Notes: generated from the sequence alone by a model not told the origin. 12,134 nt of DNA from Baffinella frigidus (GCA_026770585.1 MU646407.1:413099-425232), one strand, 5' to 3'; shown: positions 6,526 to 11,720, numbered from the stretch's first letter. Program-made: numbers and translations.

Positions 6526-6609
6526 GAAACACGCAACACGAAACACGAAACCCGAAACACGCAACACGAAACACGAAACCCGAAACACGCAACACGAAAC
6601 ACGAAACCC
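6526..6609 (-). repeat. three perfect copies of a 28-bp higher-order telomere-variant repeat
   Basis: 6526-6553, 6554-6581 and 6582-6609 are identical. Each 28-bp unit is four heptamers: GAAACAC, GCAACAC, GAAACAC, GAAACCC. These are variants of the C-rich telomere heptamer. Irregular heptamers flank it to about 6505 and 6637. The frames through it (KHETRNTKPETRN type) are by-products of the repeat. Confidence 0.95.
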
Positions 6610-6639
6610 GAAACACGAAAACCGAAACCCGAAACCCTG

Positions 6640-6808
6640 CACGCTGATTACCTTATCGTGTGGGCGTGACACATACACTTCGCCTTGCGGCTAGACGAGC
6701 AAACCCTGCTTGCATGGGCCTACGGGATCAGACCTCAGAAATCTCCGGAACAAGAACTAAGCTGCTTTACAAAACTTCACCTCTCCTTCCCCTTCTCTCT
6801 CTCTCCAG
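6640..6808 (+). other. putative intron with CT tract
   Basis: Non-repetitive sequence to about 6780, then a CT-rich tract (6782-6807) ending CTCTCCAG, a textbook acceptor. No gene is recognised in the unique part. Confidence 0.4.
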
Positions 6809-6836
6809 GCAGAGAGCATGGTGCAGCGAAGAAAAA
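6809..6836 (+). pseudogene. decayed copy of the EESILQR exon
   Basis: After the strong acceptor CTCTCCAG the sequence reads AESMVQRR, parallel to EESILQRN at 7015, then runs into poly-A with no GT donor. The CT-rich context and phase are the same as for the exon at 7015, so an exon with its polypyrimidine tract was duplicated and this copy lost its 3' half. Confidence 0.5.
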
Positions 6837-6840
6837 AAAA

Positions 6841-6975
6841 CGCCTCTCTCTCACCCTCTCACCCTCTCACCCTCTCGCCCTCTCACCCTTTCGCCCTCTC
6901 ACCCTCTCACAACCTTCCCCTCTCTCCCTCTCGCCCTCTCTCCCTCGCTCTCTGCATCAGGTGGTTTACAATAAA
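6841..6975 (+). repeat. 8-bp CT-rich minisatellite
   Basis: TCTCACCC and variants (TCTCGCCC, TTTCGCCC) repeat about eight times from 6848 to 6912, followed by a CTCTCCC tract. It ends at GCATCAG, and a second CT tract precedes the exon at 7015. Confidence 0.85.
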
Positions 6976-7014
6976 CCCATCTCTCGCTCTCTCGCTCTCT
7001 CTCTCTCCCTGCAG

Positions 7015-7080
7015 GAGGAAAGCATCTTGCAACGCAATGAAGTAGCGGGTGCCGTCGCAGCCAGGATCCTCAAGGGCGCG
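7015..7080 (+). CDS. candidate exon (EESILQRNEVAGAVAARILK)
   Basis: A CT tract and CCCTGCAG at 7014 give one of the best acceptors in the window. The exon is 66 nt, phase 0 at both ends, with donor GGCGCG|GTCCGA at 7080/7081. It joins in frame to the exon ending at 6492 and to the one starting at 7380. A damaged duplicate of its first part lies at 6809 and of its second part (GAVAARILKGAVR) at 7142. No family is recognised. Confidence 0.45.
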
Positions 7081-7085
7081 GTCCG

Positions 7086-7140
7086 AAACCCAACCCCTAA
7101 ACCCCAACCCTTAACCATACAACCTTAAACCCCTAAACCC
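7086..7140 (-). repeat. telomere-like pieces (C-rich on +)
   Basis: ACCCCTAAACCCC and similar heptamers with errors sit between the exon at 7015 and its partial duplicate at 7142. Confidence 0.75.
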
Positions 7141-7141
7141 T

Positions 7142-7207
7142 GCGGATGACCAATGTGACGTGGCCGGGGGCGTCGCAGCCAGGATCCTCAAGGGCGCAGT
7201 GCGCGCC
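7142..7207 (+). pseudogene. partial duplicate of the VAARILKGAVR exon
   Basis: Reads ADDQCDVAGGVAARILKGAV. The 30 bp GTCGCAGCCAGGATCCTCAA and onwards are identical to 7053-7078 apart from the end. The upstream acceptor has been replaced by telomere-like DNA (CCTAAACCCTGCGG), which argues against use. It is followed by another telomere-like piece at 7220-7262. Confidence 0.5.
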
Positions 7208-7219
7208 TCCCCCAGACCT

Positions 7220-7262
7220 AACACCTGAACCCGAAACCCGAAACCCTAAAACCGTACACCCT
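7220..7262 (-). repeat. telomere-like piece (C-rich on +)
   Basis: CCCGAAACCCGAAACCCTAAA and flanking degenerate heptamers. It is the last C-rich array before the telomere-like DNA switches to G-rich on the + strand downstream of 7650. Confidence 0.8.
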
Positions 7263-7379
7263 CATGTTGCCTGCCCCAGCCCGCACCAGCAACGGAATCC
7301 CAGCATGTGGAGCGTGCACGTGCCCATGTTTGACAAACACTGACGTGTGATAAATGCTGACGCGCGGCTGGGGCGGCAG

Positions 7380-7490
7380 ATGCGGGCGGTGTGCGGGGCG
7401 GCGCGGCGGGGGAGCGTCGAGGAGGGGGTCTCGCTGCGCGGGGCCCGCCGCATGCGCCGCGAGGCCTCTGTTGACGAGGCGTGGGAGCAG
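7380..7490 (+). CDS. candidate exon (GSVEEGVSLRGA, RRMRREASVDEAWEQ)
   Basis: The frame reads MRAVCGAARRGSVEEGVSLR, GARRMRREASVDEAWEQ, then donor GAGCAG|GTTGAG at 7490/7491 in phase 0. The acceptor GGCGGCAG at 7379 lacks a pyrimidine tract, but CTGAC branch-like motifs occur at 7339 and 7356. RRMRREASVDEA parallels RKLRREESVDAA at 5328 and 5964, so it is a divergent module copy. Three further copies of its 3' half lie downstream with increasing damage. Confidence 0.4.
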
Positions 7491-7503
7491 GTTGAGGCTT
7501 GCC

Positions 7504-7651
7504 CACGCAGGGCTGGAGAGGGGGGTATTCCAAAGTCAAGGTTTTGAGGGAAATGGTATTCAGAAGTCAATTTTGGGAAGAAAACGGCTCCAAGGGCGAC
7601 CCAATGGCTCAAAGGGCGACCCTGGAATACCCCACCGAAGGGCCCTGCGTG
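7504..7651. mobile_element. 148-bp MITE-like element with split inverted ends
   Basis: The ends CACGCAGGGC and GCCCTGCGTG are perfect inverted copies. Inner blocks GGGTATTCCA (7523-7532) and TGGAATACCC (7623-7632) are also perfect, with about nine unmatched bases between. Inside are a 30-bp imperfect tandem repeat (GGTATTC-GAAGTCAA, from 7525 and 7555) and a 20-bp one (GGCTC-AAGGGCGACCC, from 7587). It lies directly after a module exon. Neither a target duplication nor a transposase is seen. Confidence 0.55.
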
Positions 7652-7658
7652 GGGGTGT

Positions 7659-7762
7659 GGGGTGTGGGGTTTAGCAATCCGGTAAGGGTTGAGGGTTTAG
7701 AGGGTTTCGGAACGCCCCGCCGCATGCGCCGCGAAACCTCTGTTGATGAGGCGTGGGAGCAG
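7659..7762 (+). pseudogene. telomere-like DNA plus module fragment, copy 1
   Basis: This 104-bp unit pairs G-rich telomere-like sequence with RRMRRETSVDEAWEQ (7718-7762) and keeps a GT after CAG. The matching unit is 8039-8142. No acceptor with AG is present immediately before RRMRR, so it looks like a fragment that was duplicated with telomere-like sequence rather than a used exon. Confidence 0.6.
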
Positions 7763-7813
7763 GTTCTTATCTTACTCTCGAGAGAGCTCTCACGAGCTCT
7801 CGAGAGAGCGTAG

Positions 7814-7876
7814 AAATGACGTTTGGGTCGTCAGAAACGACTTTTGGGCCGTCGAAAATGACGTTTGGGTGATCAA
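7814..7876 (+). repeat. 21-bp tandem repeat, three copies
   Basis: 7814-7834, 7835-7855 and 7856-7876 follow AAAYGACKTTTGGGYSRTCR. With a period of 21 the open + frame reads NDVWVVR, NDFWAVE, NDVWVIK. Directly upstream are overlapping short palindromes of CTCTCGAGAG (7773-7807). Whether the frame is translated is unknown. Confidence 0.8.
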
Positions 7877-7897
7877 AACTGGCCTGTACATAATTTC

Positions 7898-8013
7898 TTT
7901 TAGAGGGGTTCGGCTCAGCGCCGTTGATGAGTTGGGGGGGGCGTTGAGGAGGGGGTGTCGCTGCGCGGGGCCGCATGCGCCGCGAGGCTTCTGTCGATGA
8001 GGCGTGGGAGCAG
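7898..8013 (+). pseudogene. module fragment copy 2, frameshifted
   Basis: Starts TTTTAGAGGGGTTCGG as the other copies do, then matches the exon at 7412-7490 (GAGGAGGGGGT-TCGCTGCGCGG). A 4-base deletion in GGGCCCGCCGCATG shifts the frame between GVSLRG and MRREASVDEAWEQ. The donor GT is AT here. It is not functional as an exon. Confidence 0.65.
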
Positions 8014-8038
8014 ATTGCGGGTGGCGGGTTGCGGGTTT

Positions 8039-8142
8039 GGGGTGTGGGGTTTAGGGTTCCGGCAAGGGTTTGGATTTTAGAGGGGTTCGGAGCGACCCGC
8101 CGGATGCGCCGCGAGGCCTCTGTTGACGCCGCGTGGGAGCAG
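8039..8142 (+). pseudogene. telomere-like DNA plus module fragment, copy 3
   Basis: 104-bp direct repeat of 7659-7762 including GGGGTGTGGGGTTTAG, TTCCGG-AAGGGTT and RRMRREASVDAAWEQ. The CAG is followed by TCCTG instead of GT, so the donor is lost. The + frame stays open through it into 8143-8508. Confidence 0.6.
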
Positions 8143-8508
8143 TCCTGTTCATCAAACTTTGATTTCAGTGTAGGTGGCGTCTTGCCGGGTGCCCCTGCAC
8201 GAAGCACCCCTGTAGAATCATGCAGAACGCCTACGCTAGCGGCGGGGTCTTACTTGGACGCGACCTGGTACACAATTACTTGGTACAAAATTTACCATAG
8301 AGGACTTGAAACTCCTTTTGAAACAGTGATTGTAATGTTGGGTGCCACAGGCACGTCCAAATACGTCCACCGCTCGCGTTGGCTTTCGGCATTACCAATT
8401 AGCAGCGGCCGAGTTCCCCCCCCCTGGAAATTCTGGGGGGGGGTGATTACACTCCAGAGCAATGGATATGATTCTAGTAAAAATTGTGTAGATGGACTGT
8501 ATCCGTGA
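8143..8508 (+). CDS. hypothetical open frame, unknown product
   Basis: The open + frame that enters from the module fragment at 7975 continues for about 120 codons to a TGA after GLYP at 8506-8508. The sequence is AT-richer and less repetitive than its surroundings and reads as mixed protein-like peptide (ATWYTITWYKIYHRGLE, then VIVMLGATGTSKYVHRSR). It runs across a C9/G9 hairpin (Pro then Gly), which is odd for a conserved gene. There is no family match, no own start codon in good context and no membrane segment. It could be a fossil of something else. Confidence 0.25.
   Translation, partial: SCSSNFDFSVGGVLPGAPARSTPVESCRTPTLAAGSYLDATWYTITWYKIYHRGLETPFETVIVMLGATGTSKYVHRSRWLSALPISSGRVPPPWKFWGGVITLQSNGYDSSKNCVDGLYP
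8416..8443. repeat. C9/G9 homopolymer hairpin
   Basis: Nine C (8416-8424), a 10-nt spacer TGGAAATTCT, nine G (8435-8443): a perfect 9-bp stem prone to slippage. Confidence 0.85.
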
Positions 8509-8588
8509 AGCCTCCGGTGGCTGCTAAGTGGAGGGGGGGAGAACCTGGTTGTTCTTTTGAGGGTGTGGGGGGGGAGGGAAACACGTGG

Positions 8589-8624
8589 GTATCACTTAAG
8601 TGGTCCGTATCACTTAAGTGGTCA
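8589..8624. repeat. 18-bp tandem duplication containing a palindrome
   Basis: GTATCACTTAAGTGGTCC is followed by the same 18 bp with one end change. Each copy centres on the 10-bp palindrome CACTTAAGTG. It could be a paired dyad binding site, but there is no other support. Confidence 0.85.
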
Positions 8625-8675
8625 GCTCACATCGCGCCCCTCCCGATCGTAAGGAGTCCTCCAGCCCTGCCCGGG

Positions 8676-8740
8676 TTTAAGGTTTAAGGTTGAGGGTTGA
8701 GGGTTTAGGGTTTAAAGTTTAGGGTTTGGGGTTTAGGGTT
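8676..8740 (+). repeat. telomere-like array (G-rich on +)
   Basis: Degenerate TTTAGGG/TTGAGGG/TTTGGGG heptamers, ending in GGTTTAGGGTT and followed by 26 bp of unique sequence before the C-rich array. Confidence 0.85.
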
Positions 8741-8766
8741 GGCCGGGCAATCAAGCGCAAATTTTC

Positions 8767-8822
8767 GGAACCTGGAACCTGAAACCTGGTGCCTGGAACC
8801 TGAAACCTGAAACTCGAAGCCC
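8767..8822 (-). repeat. 7-bp variant telomere-like array (C-rich on +)
   Basis: Eight consecutive 7-bp units: GGAACCT twice, GAAACCT, GGTGCCT, GGAACCT, GAAACCT, GAAACTC, GAAGCCC. The period and composition match a mutated CCCTAAA array. It faces the G-rich array at 8676-8740. Confidence 0.75.
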
Positions 8823-8926
8823 GATCGGCAGGACTCCTCAAGCCCTCTCCGGGGCGCCGCCGGGCGGGCATCCGGGGCCCCTTTCACGCGCGAATTGTCG
8901 ATCATGGAGGTGCGTAACATGTCTGC

Positions 8927-9002
8927 CCGGGGGCGGGTTGGTGGGGTTTGGGATTTGGGGGTTACTATGTGGTTGAGTTCAGGGTTGGGTTTTGGGGTTT
9001 GA
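8927..9002 (+). repeat. degenerate telomere-like tract (G-rich on +)
   Basis: GGGGTTTGGGATTTGGGGG, then a GTTCAGGGTTGGGTTTTGGG-type tail. Strongly eroded. Confidence 0.65.
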
Positions 9003-9070
9003 CCACACATGACACGTAGGAGGTTGAGTATCCCACCACGCCAGAGTCCTGGAGGGGTTCACCAAAACAA

Positions 9071-9203
9071 ATGGTTGACCAGTCAATTCATCCCCTGGGC
9101 GCTGTGGTTGCCAAGGCGGTCCCAACGCGATCTACCTCCAGCTGTCTGGCGTGGCATGCCCACAGGGTCCTGGCAACTTTGTCTCGGTGCTGCGCAGACA
9201 CAG
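9071..9203 (+). CDS. possible exon with strong donor, unknown product
   Basis: An ATG at 9071 (context AAACAAATGGTT) opens a frame reading MVDQSIHPLGAVVAKAVPTR and on to WHAHRVLATLSRCCADT, reaching a very good donor, ACACAG|GTAGGT, at 9203/9204. Without splicing the frame runs to a stop near 9272. Another frame is open over the same stretch, so the coding frame is not certain. It lies between two telomere-like arrays and has no module motif. No family is recognised. Confidence 0.25.
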
Positions 9204-9269
9204 GTAGGTGTGTGCACCCCTCGGTTGGGGTGCATTACATGGCGGTCGTGATCGTAGCAGCCATCCCCG

Positions 9270-9410
9270 AATAAACCCTGCAACCCTTCAACCCTAATCC
9301 CTAATCGCTCAACCCCTTACCCTGAGCCCTGAACCCTAAACCCTAAACCCTAAACCCTAAACCCTAAACCCTAAACCCTAAACCCTAAACCCTAAACCCT
9401 AAACCCTAAA
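9270..9410 (-). repeat. telomere array, 11 perfect CCCTAAA copies
   Basis: Degenerate from about 9270, then exactly 11 uninterrupted CCCTAAA heptamers at 9334-9410. It is the least eroded telomere array in the window. It ends 34 bp before the acceptor CTACGCAG of the module exon at 9445, so sequence continues on both sides and it is interstitial. Confidence 0.95.
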
Positions 9411-9444
9411 AACAACCTACCCACAAAAGCTACACCCTACGCAG

Positions 9445-9513
9445 GTGCAGGAAGTTGTAGAGTGGCGCAAGTTCGCGGACGAGGAGGCCCGGCTCCTCGC
9501 GGCTGGCGCTTGA
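9445..9513 (+). CDS. module exon with stop (WRKFADEEARLLAAGA)
   Basis: After CCCTACGCAG the frame reads VQEVVEWRKFADEEARLLAA, then GA and TGA at 9511-9513. KFADEEARLLAA matches GFEAEEARLIAA at 4587 and FEAEEARLM at 5491. The start is phase 0 and would join the exon ending at 7490 across a 1.95-kb intron, which is much longer than the others and therefore doubtful. An acceptor six bases later (GTGCAG) is equally possible. It would be the last exon, or a stray copy. Confidence 0.35.
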   Translation: MQEVVEWRKFADEEARLLAAGA

Positions 9514-9885
9514 TCCTTCCTTCTTCTTCCTCCTCCTCTTCCTCTTCTTCGTCGTCTGTATTACTACGTGCATGCTTCTCGCCGCGGGCGCCTGATTCGT
9601 CCGGCTCCTCGCGGTTGGCGCGTGATCCTTCATTCTTCTTCTTCTTCTTCTTCTTCTTCTTCTTCTGTATTACTACTCTCGAGCTGAGGCGTCTGATTCT
9701 TCCTTCCTCGTCTTCTTCCTCTTCTTCCGTATCACCACTACAACCACAAGATGCAGCTTCTAGCCGCGGGCATCCGATTCTTCCTTCTTCTGTATTACTG
9801 CTCGGGCCTACAGCTGAGGCGCCTGATTCTTCCTTCCTCTTCTTCTACTTCTCCTTCCTCCGTATTACTACCCTGACGCCTAGCA
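9489..9885. repeat. TTC-rich tandem array seeded by a module fragment
   Basis: CGGCTCCTCGCGGYTGGCGC is present at 9489-9509 and 9599-9619. Five or six units follow the pattern GCTGAGGCGCCTGATTCTTCC, then (TTC)n, then a TGTATTACTAC-like block (about 9557, 9665, 9729, 9790, 9861). Pure TTC is at 9629-9665. The 188-codon + frame through it (Ser and Phe runs) is a repeat by-product. Confidence 0.75.
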
Positions 9886-9951
9886 CTGAGGCGCCTCATG
9901 CTTCTGAGAGAGAAAGTGACTTTACTCTGTCGAGTGACTTTACTGTTTCGG

Positions 9952-10072
9952 TACAGGGGTACCTCGCTCATAAGAAACAGCCCCCCCCCAAGGACCACCA
10001 TAGGGCCATATGCATAGGCCTACCGTAGGATCCTAGGGAGGGGCGGTTTCTCATGAGCGAGGAACGCCTGTA
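9952..10072. mobile_element. foldback element, TACAGGGG family, copy 1
   Basis: The left arm 9952-10004 (TACAGGGGTACCTCGCTCAT, then AAGAAACAGCC, poly-C, ACCACCATAGG) and the right arm 10019-10072 are inverted copies over about 53 bp, around a 14-bp centre. The arms contain C/G homopolymers of variable length. It is non-coding and MITE-like. Just upstream is a duplicated GTGACTTTACT (9916, 9934). Confidence 0.8.
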
Positions 10073-10155
10073 GTCGCGAGGCGGGCCCGTGGTTCCGCGG
10101 TCCCGACGCAGGCCCGATAGGCAGTCCCGAGGCGGAAAAAAACGGGGCCGAGAGA

Positions 10156-10279
10156 TACAGGGGTGTCTCGCTCATAGGAAACAGCCTCCCCCCAGGACCC
10201 TACGGTAGGACCATGCCGAGGTTCCTATGGTGGTCCTAGGGGGGGGGGGGCGGTTTCTCATAAGCGAGGTACCCTTGCA
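10156..10279. mobile_element. foldback element, TACAGGGG family, copy 2 (inverted)
   Basis: Arms 10156-10209 and 10224-10279. Its left arm ends in CCTACGGTAGG, which corresponds to the right arm of copy 1. Its right arm carries CCTATGGTGGTCCTAGG, corresponding to the left arm of copy 1. The two elements are therefore in opposite orientations. A 12-bp G run lies in the right arm. 10073-10155 between them is unique GC-rich sequence. Confidence 0.8.
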
Positions 10280-10572
10280 CCTTCGGCCTCCACAGGCTTA
10301 GCAAGAGAAGATTGTTGATTGAAACCAAATTGACAACACACCCGAACACCCCCGCGGGGGTTGTTGCGCGTCGGGGTCTGCGCGGTTCCTCTTGCTACAT
10401 GTGAAGAGTGCACATGACCTCTCTCGTCGTCCCAGATGTCCGGGCGACTTTCCAGTTAACCGTCTCAAGTAGGCATCCTCACTAGAGTTGACCCAGGCCC
10501 ATAACCTTAGAGCCTGGGAACCCACAACCTGTGTCCTTACGGCTTTGGAAATACGCAGGTTTATGTCGAAAC
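10280..10572. other. unique sequence without a supported gene
   Basis: There is an open minus frame here (10298-10765), but it runs through the foldback remnant at 10625-10656 and has no recognisable motif. A 7-bp hairpin, CCCAGGC / GCCTGGG, lies at about 10493-10519. No tRNA or other RNA is recognised. Confidence 0.4.
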
Positions 10573-10656
10573 CTACAAGGGTTACTCGCGAATACAGGCA
10601 GATAGGCGTACTGTAGTGTTCTGGGGGCGGCCCCTTATGAGCTAGGTACCCCTGTA
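10573..10656. mobile_element. degenerate foldback element, TACAGGGG family, copy 3
   Basis: The right arm (GCGGCCCCTTATGAGCTAGG, then TACCCCTGTA, to 10656) is clear. The left side TACAAGGGTTACTCGCG at 10573 is only a loose match. A second loose arm-like stretch follows at 10679-10712 (TACTCGCGAATAGG). Confidence 0.5.
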
Positions 10657-10671
10657 CAACACGTGTTGTAC
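10654..10671. repeat. 18-bp perfect palindrome
   Basis: GTACAACACGTGTTGTAC, with a CACGTG (E-box-like) centre, overlaps the end of the copy 3 foldback element. Confidence 0.9.
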
Positions 10672-10845
10672 ATTCTGTACTCGCGAATAGGTACATGCAC
10701 CGCCCTAGAGGCCTGTGGTAGAGTGGGGAACTTGGGGAAATGATGACTTCATTTGGAACACACATTCGCTTTCAGAGGGCGAGACTTCGCCTCACAGCGC
10801 AGCGGGCCTGTCTCTCTCTGCCCGGCTACACTGTTTTTTTTTTTC

Positions 10846-11052
10846 GAATACAAGAACCCGCACCCCCCCCCCTAGGACCTGGTGAGAGTCTGAGGGACAG
10901 GGCTGCAGGGGTACCTTGCGCATAGGAACCGCCCTCCCCCGTAGACCAGCACAGGGAGCGAGGAACAGTTCTGTAGCAGGGACTATTCCTCGGACCCTAG
11001 GACCTTAACGCCCACCCTAGGGGCGCGTTTTCTTATGAACGAGGTTCATGCT
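10846..11052. mobile_element. foldback element, TACAGGGG family, copy 4 plus a fragment
   Basis: The left arm from 10904 (TGCAGGGGTACCTTGCGCAT, then AGGAACCGCCCTCCCCC) pairs with CCTAGGGGCGCGTTTTCTTA and TGAACGAGG at 11018-11045. The last bases of the right end are eroded. Upstream, AAGAACCCGC followed by poly-C and CTAGGACC (10850-10880) is a piece of another left arm. A further TGGTACCCCTGCC end lies at 11059-11071. Confidence 0.6.
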
Positions 11053-11134
11053 ACCGGGTGGTACCCCTGCCACACGGGTTATACTTCTCATGTTGGCTTG
11101 CAAACAGGAGAACTATAATGATATTGATGTACCC

Positions 11135-11442
11135 GAATCTGAGTCATCCTACCTCAGTCCTGCGTCTTTCGGACCGAATCCTGAGTCATCCTGACTGGAT
11201 CCTGGGTCATCCTGACTGAATCTCGAGTCATCCTAACTGAATCCTGAGTCATCCTGGCTAAATCCAGGGTCTTTCTGGAAAAATCCTGAGTCATCCTGAC
11301 TGAATCCTGAGTCATCCTGACTGAATCTTAAGTCTCCCTGAGTAAACACTGAGTCCACCTGCCTGATTCCTGAGTCATACTGACTTAATCCTGAGCAATC
11401 TTGCCTGATCCTGAGTCATCCTGACTGAATCCTAAGTCCTCT
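11135..11442. repeat. 21-bp minisatellite, 14 units plus a partial one
   Basis: The consensus is GAATCCTGAGTCATCCTGACT. Unit starts are at 11135, 11155, 11176, 11197, 11218, 11239, 11260, 11281, 11302, 11323, 11344, 11365, 11386 and 11407; two units are 20 bp. Most keep TGAGTCA. In-frame TGA codons rule out coding in that frame. Confidence 0.95.
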
Positions 11443-11720
11443 ACACCCATTTGCCCCTCTTTCGTCAATTTTTAAAAAGGGGGTGGTACCCCACACCCCA
11501 GCCACTTTCAATTTTTAACTAATGAGTCTGGTTGATGTTTTTTTCTTCGGCCGAACTGGAATGATGTGTAGTAGTTTTCACCCCCCGTTTTTTGGATTTG
11601 GAGGGATACGTTTTTTGGATTTGGAGGAATAAGAAATTCACTATTTCTGTTGTGGTGACATGTTACGACACCGAAGTCCTCATCCATTCCTTTCTGGATT
11701 CCGTATCCTTTCTTTTGCTG
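11443..11720. other. AT-richer unique stretch with a 23-bp tandem duplication
   Basis: CGTTTTTTGGATTTGGAGG and the next four bases occur at 11586-11608 and again at 11609-11631. TCAATTTTTAA is repeated at about 11466 and 11508. No gene is seen. Confidence 0.7.

Larger units (their letters stand above)
8642..8854. repeat. 35-bp direct repeats flanking a telomere-like block
   Basis: 8642-8675 and 8820-8854 match as CCCGATCG-AGGA-TCCTC-AGCCCT and CC-GGG. The 144 bp between them consists mostly of telomere-like heptamers in two orientations. Downstream (8855-8926) is GC-rich sequence without a supported gene. Confidence 0.7.

Noticed and set aside
6299-6694. Overlapping frames on both strands (FRVSCFVLRVS, HETRNTKPETRN peptides)
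   Set aside because: A 28-bp repeat without stops is open in several frames; this is not evidence of coding.
6660-7128. + frames of 104 and 147 codons (SLSLSPSHPL peptides)
   Set aside because: They are translations of CT-rich intron tracts; only the short segment at 7015-7080 is exon-like.
7773-7807. Single long hairpin at CTCTCGAGAG
   Set aside because: The arms are overlapping short palindromes and do not form one consistent long stem.
9462-10028. 188-codon + frame with Ser and Phe runs
   Set aside because: It results from TTC repeats and a foldback arm, with no ordinary protein sequence.
10298-10765. Minus-strand 155-codon frame
   Set aside because: It passes through a foldback arm (GYLAHK peptide) and has no recognisable domain; kept only as unique sequence.
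11135-11442. CRISPR array
   Set aside because: Units are contiguous with no spacers, and the setting is eukaryotic.
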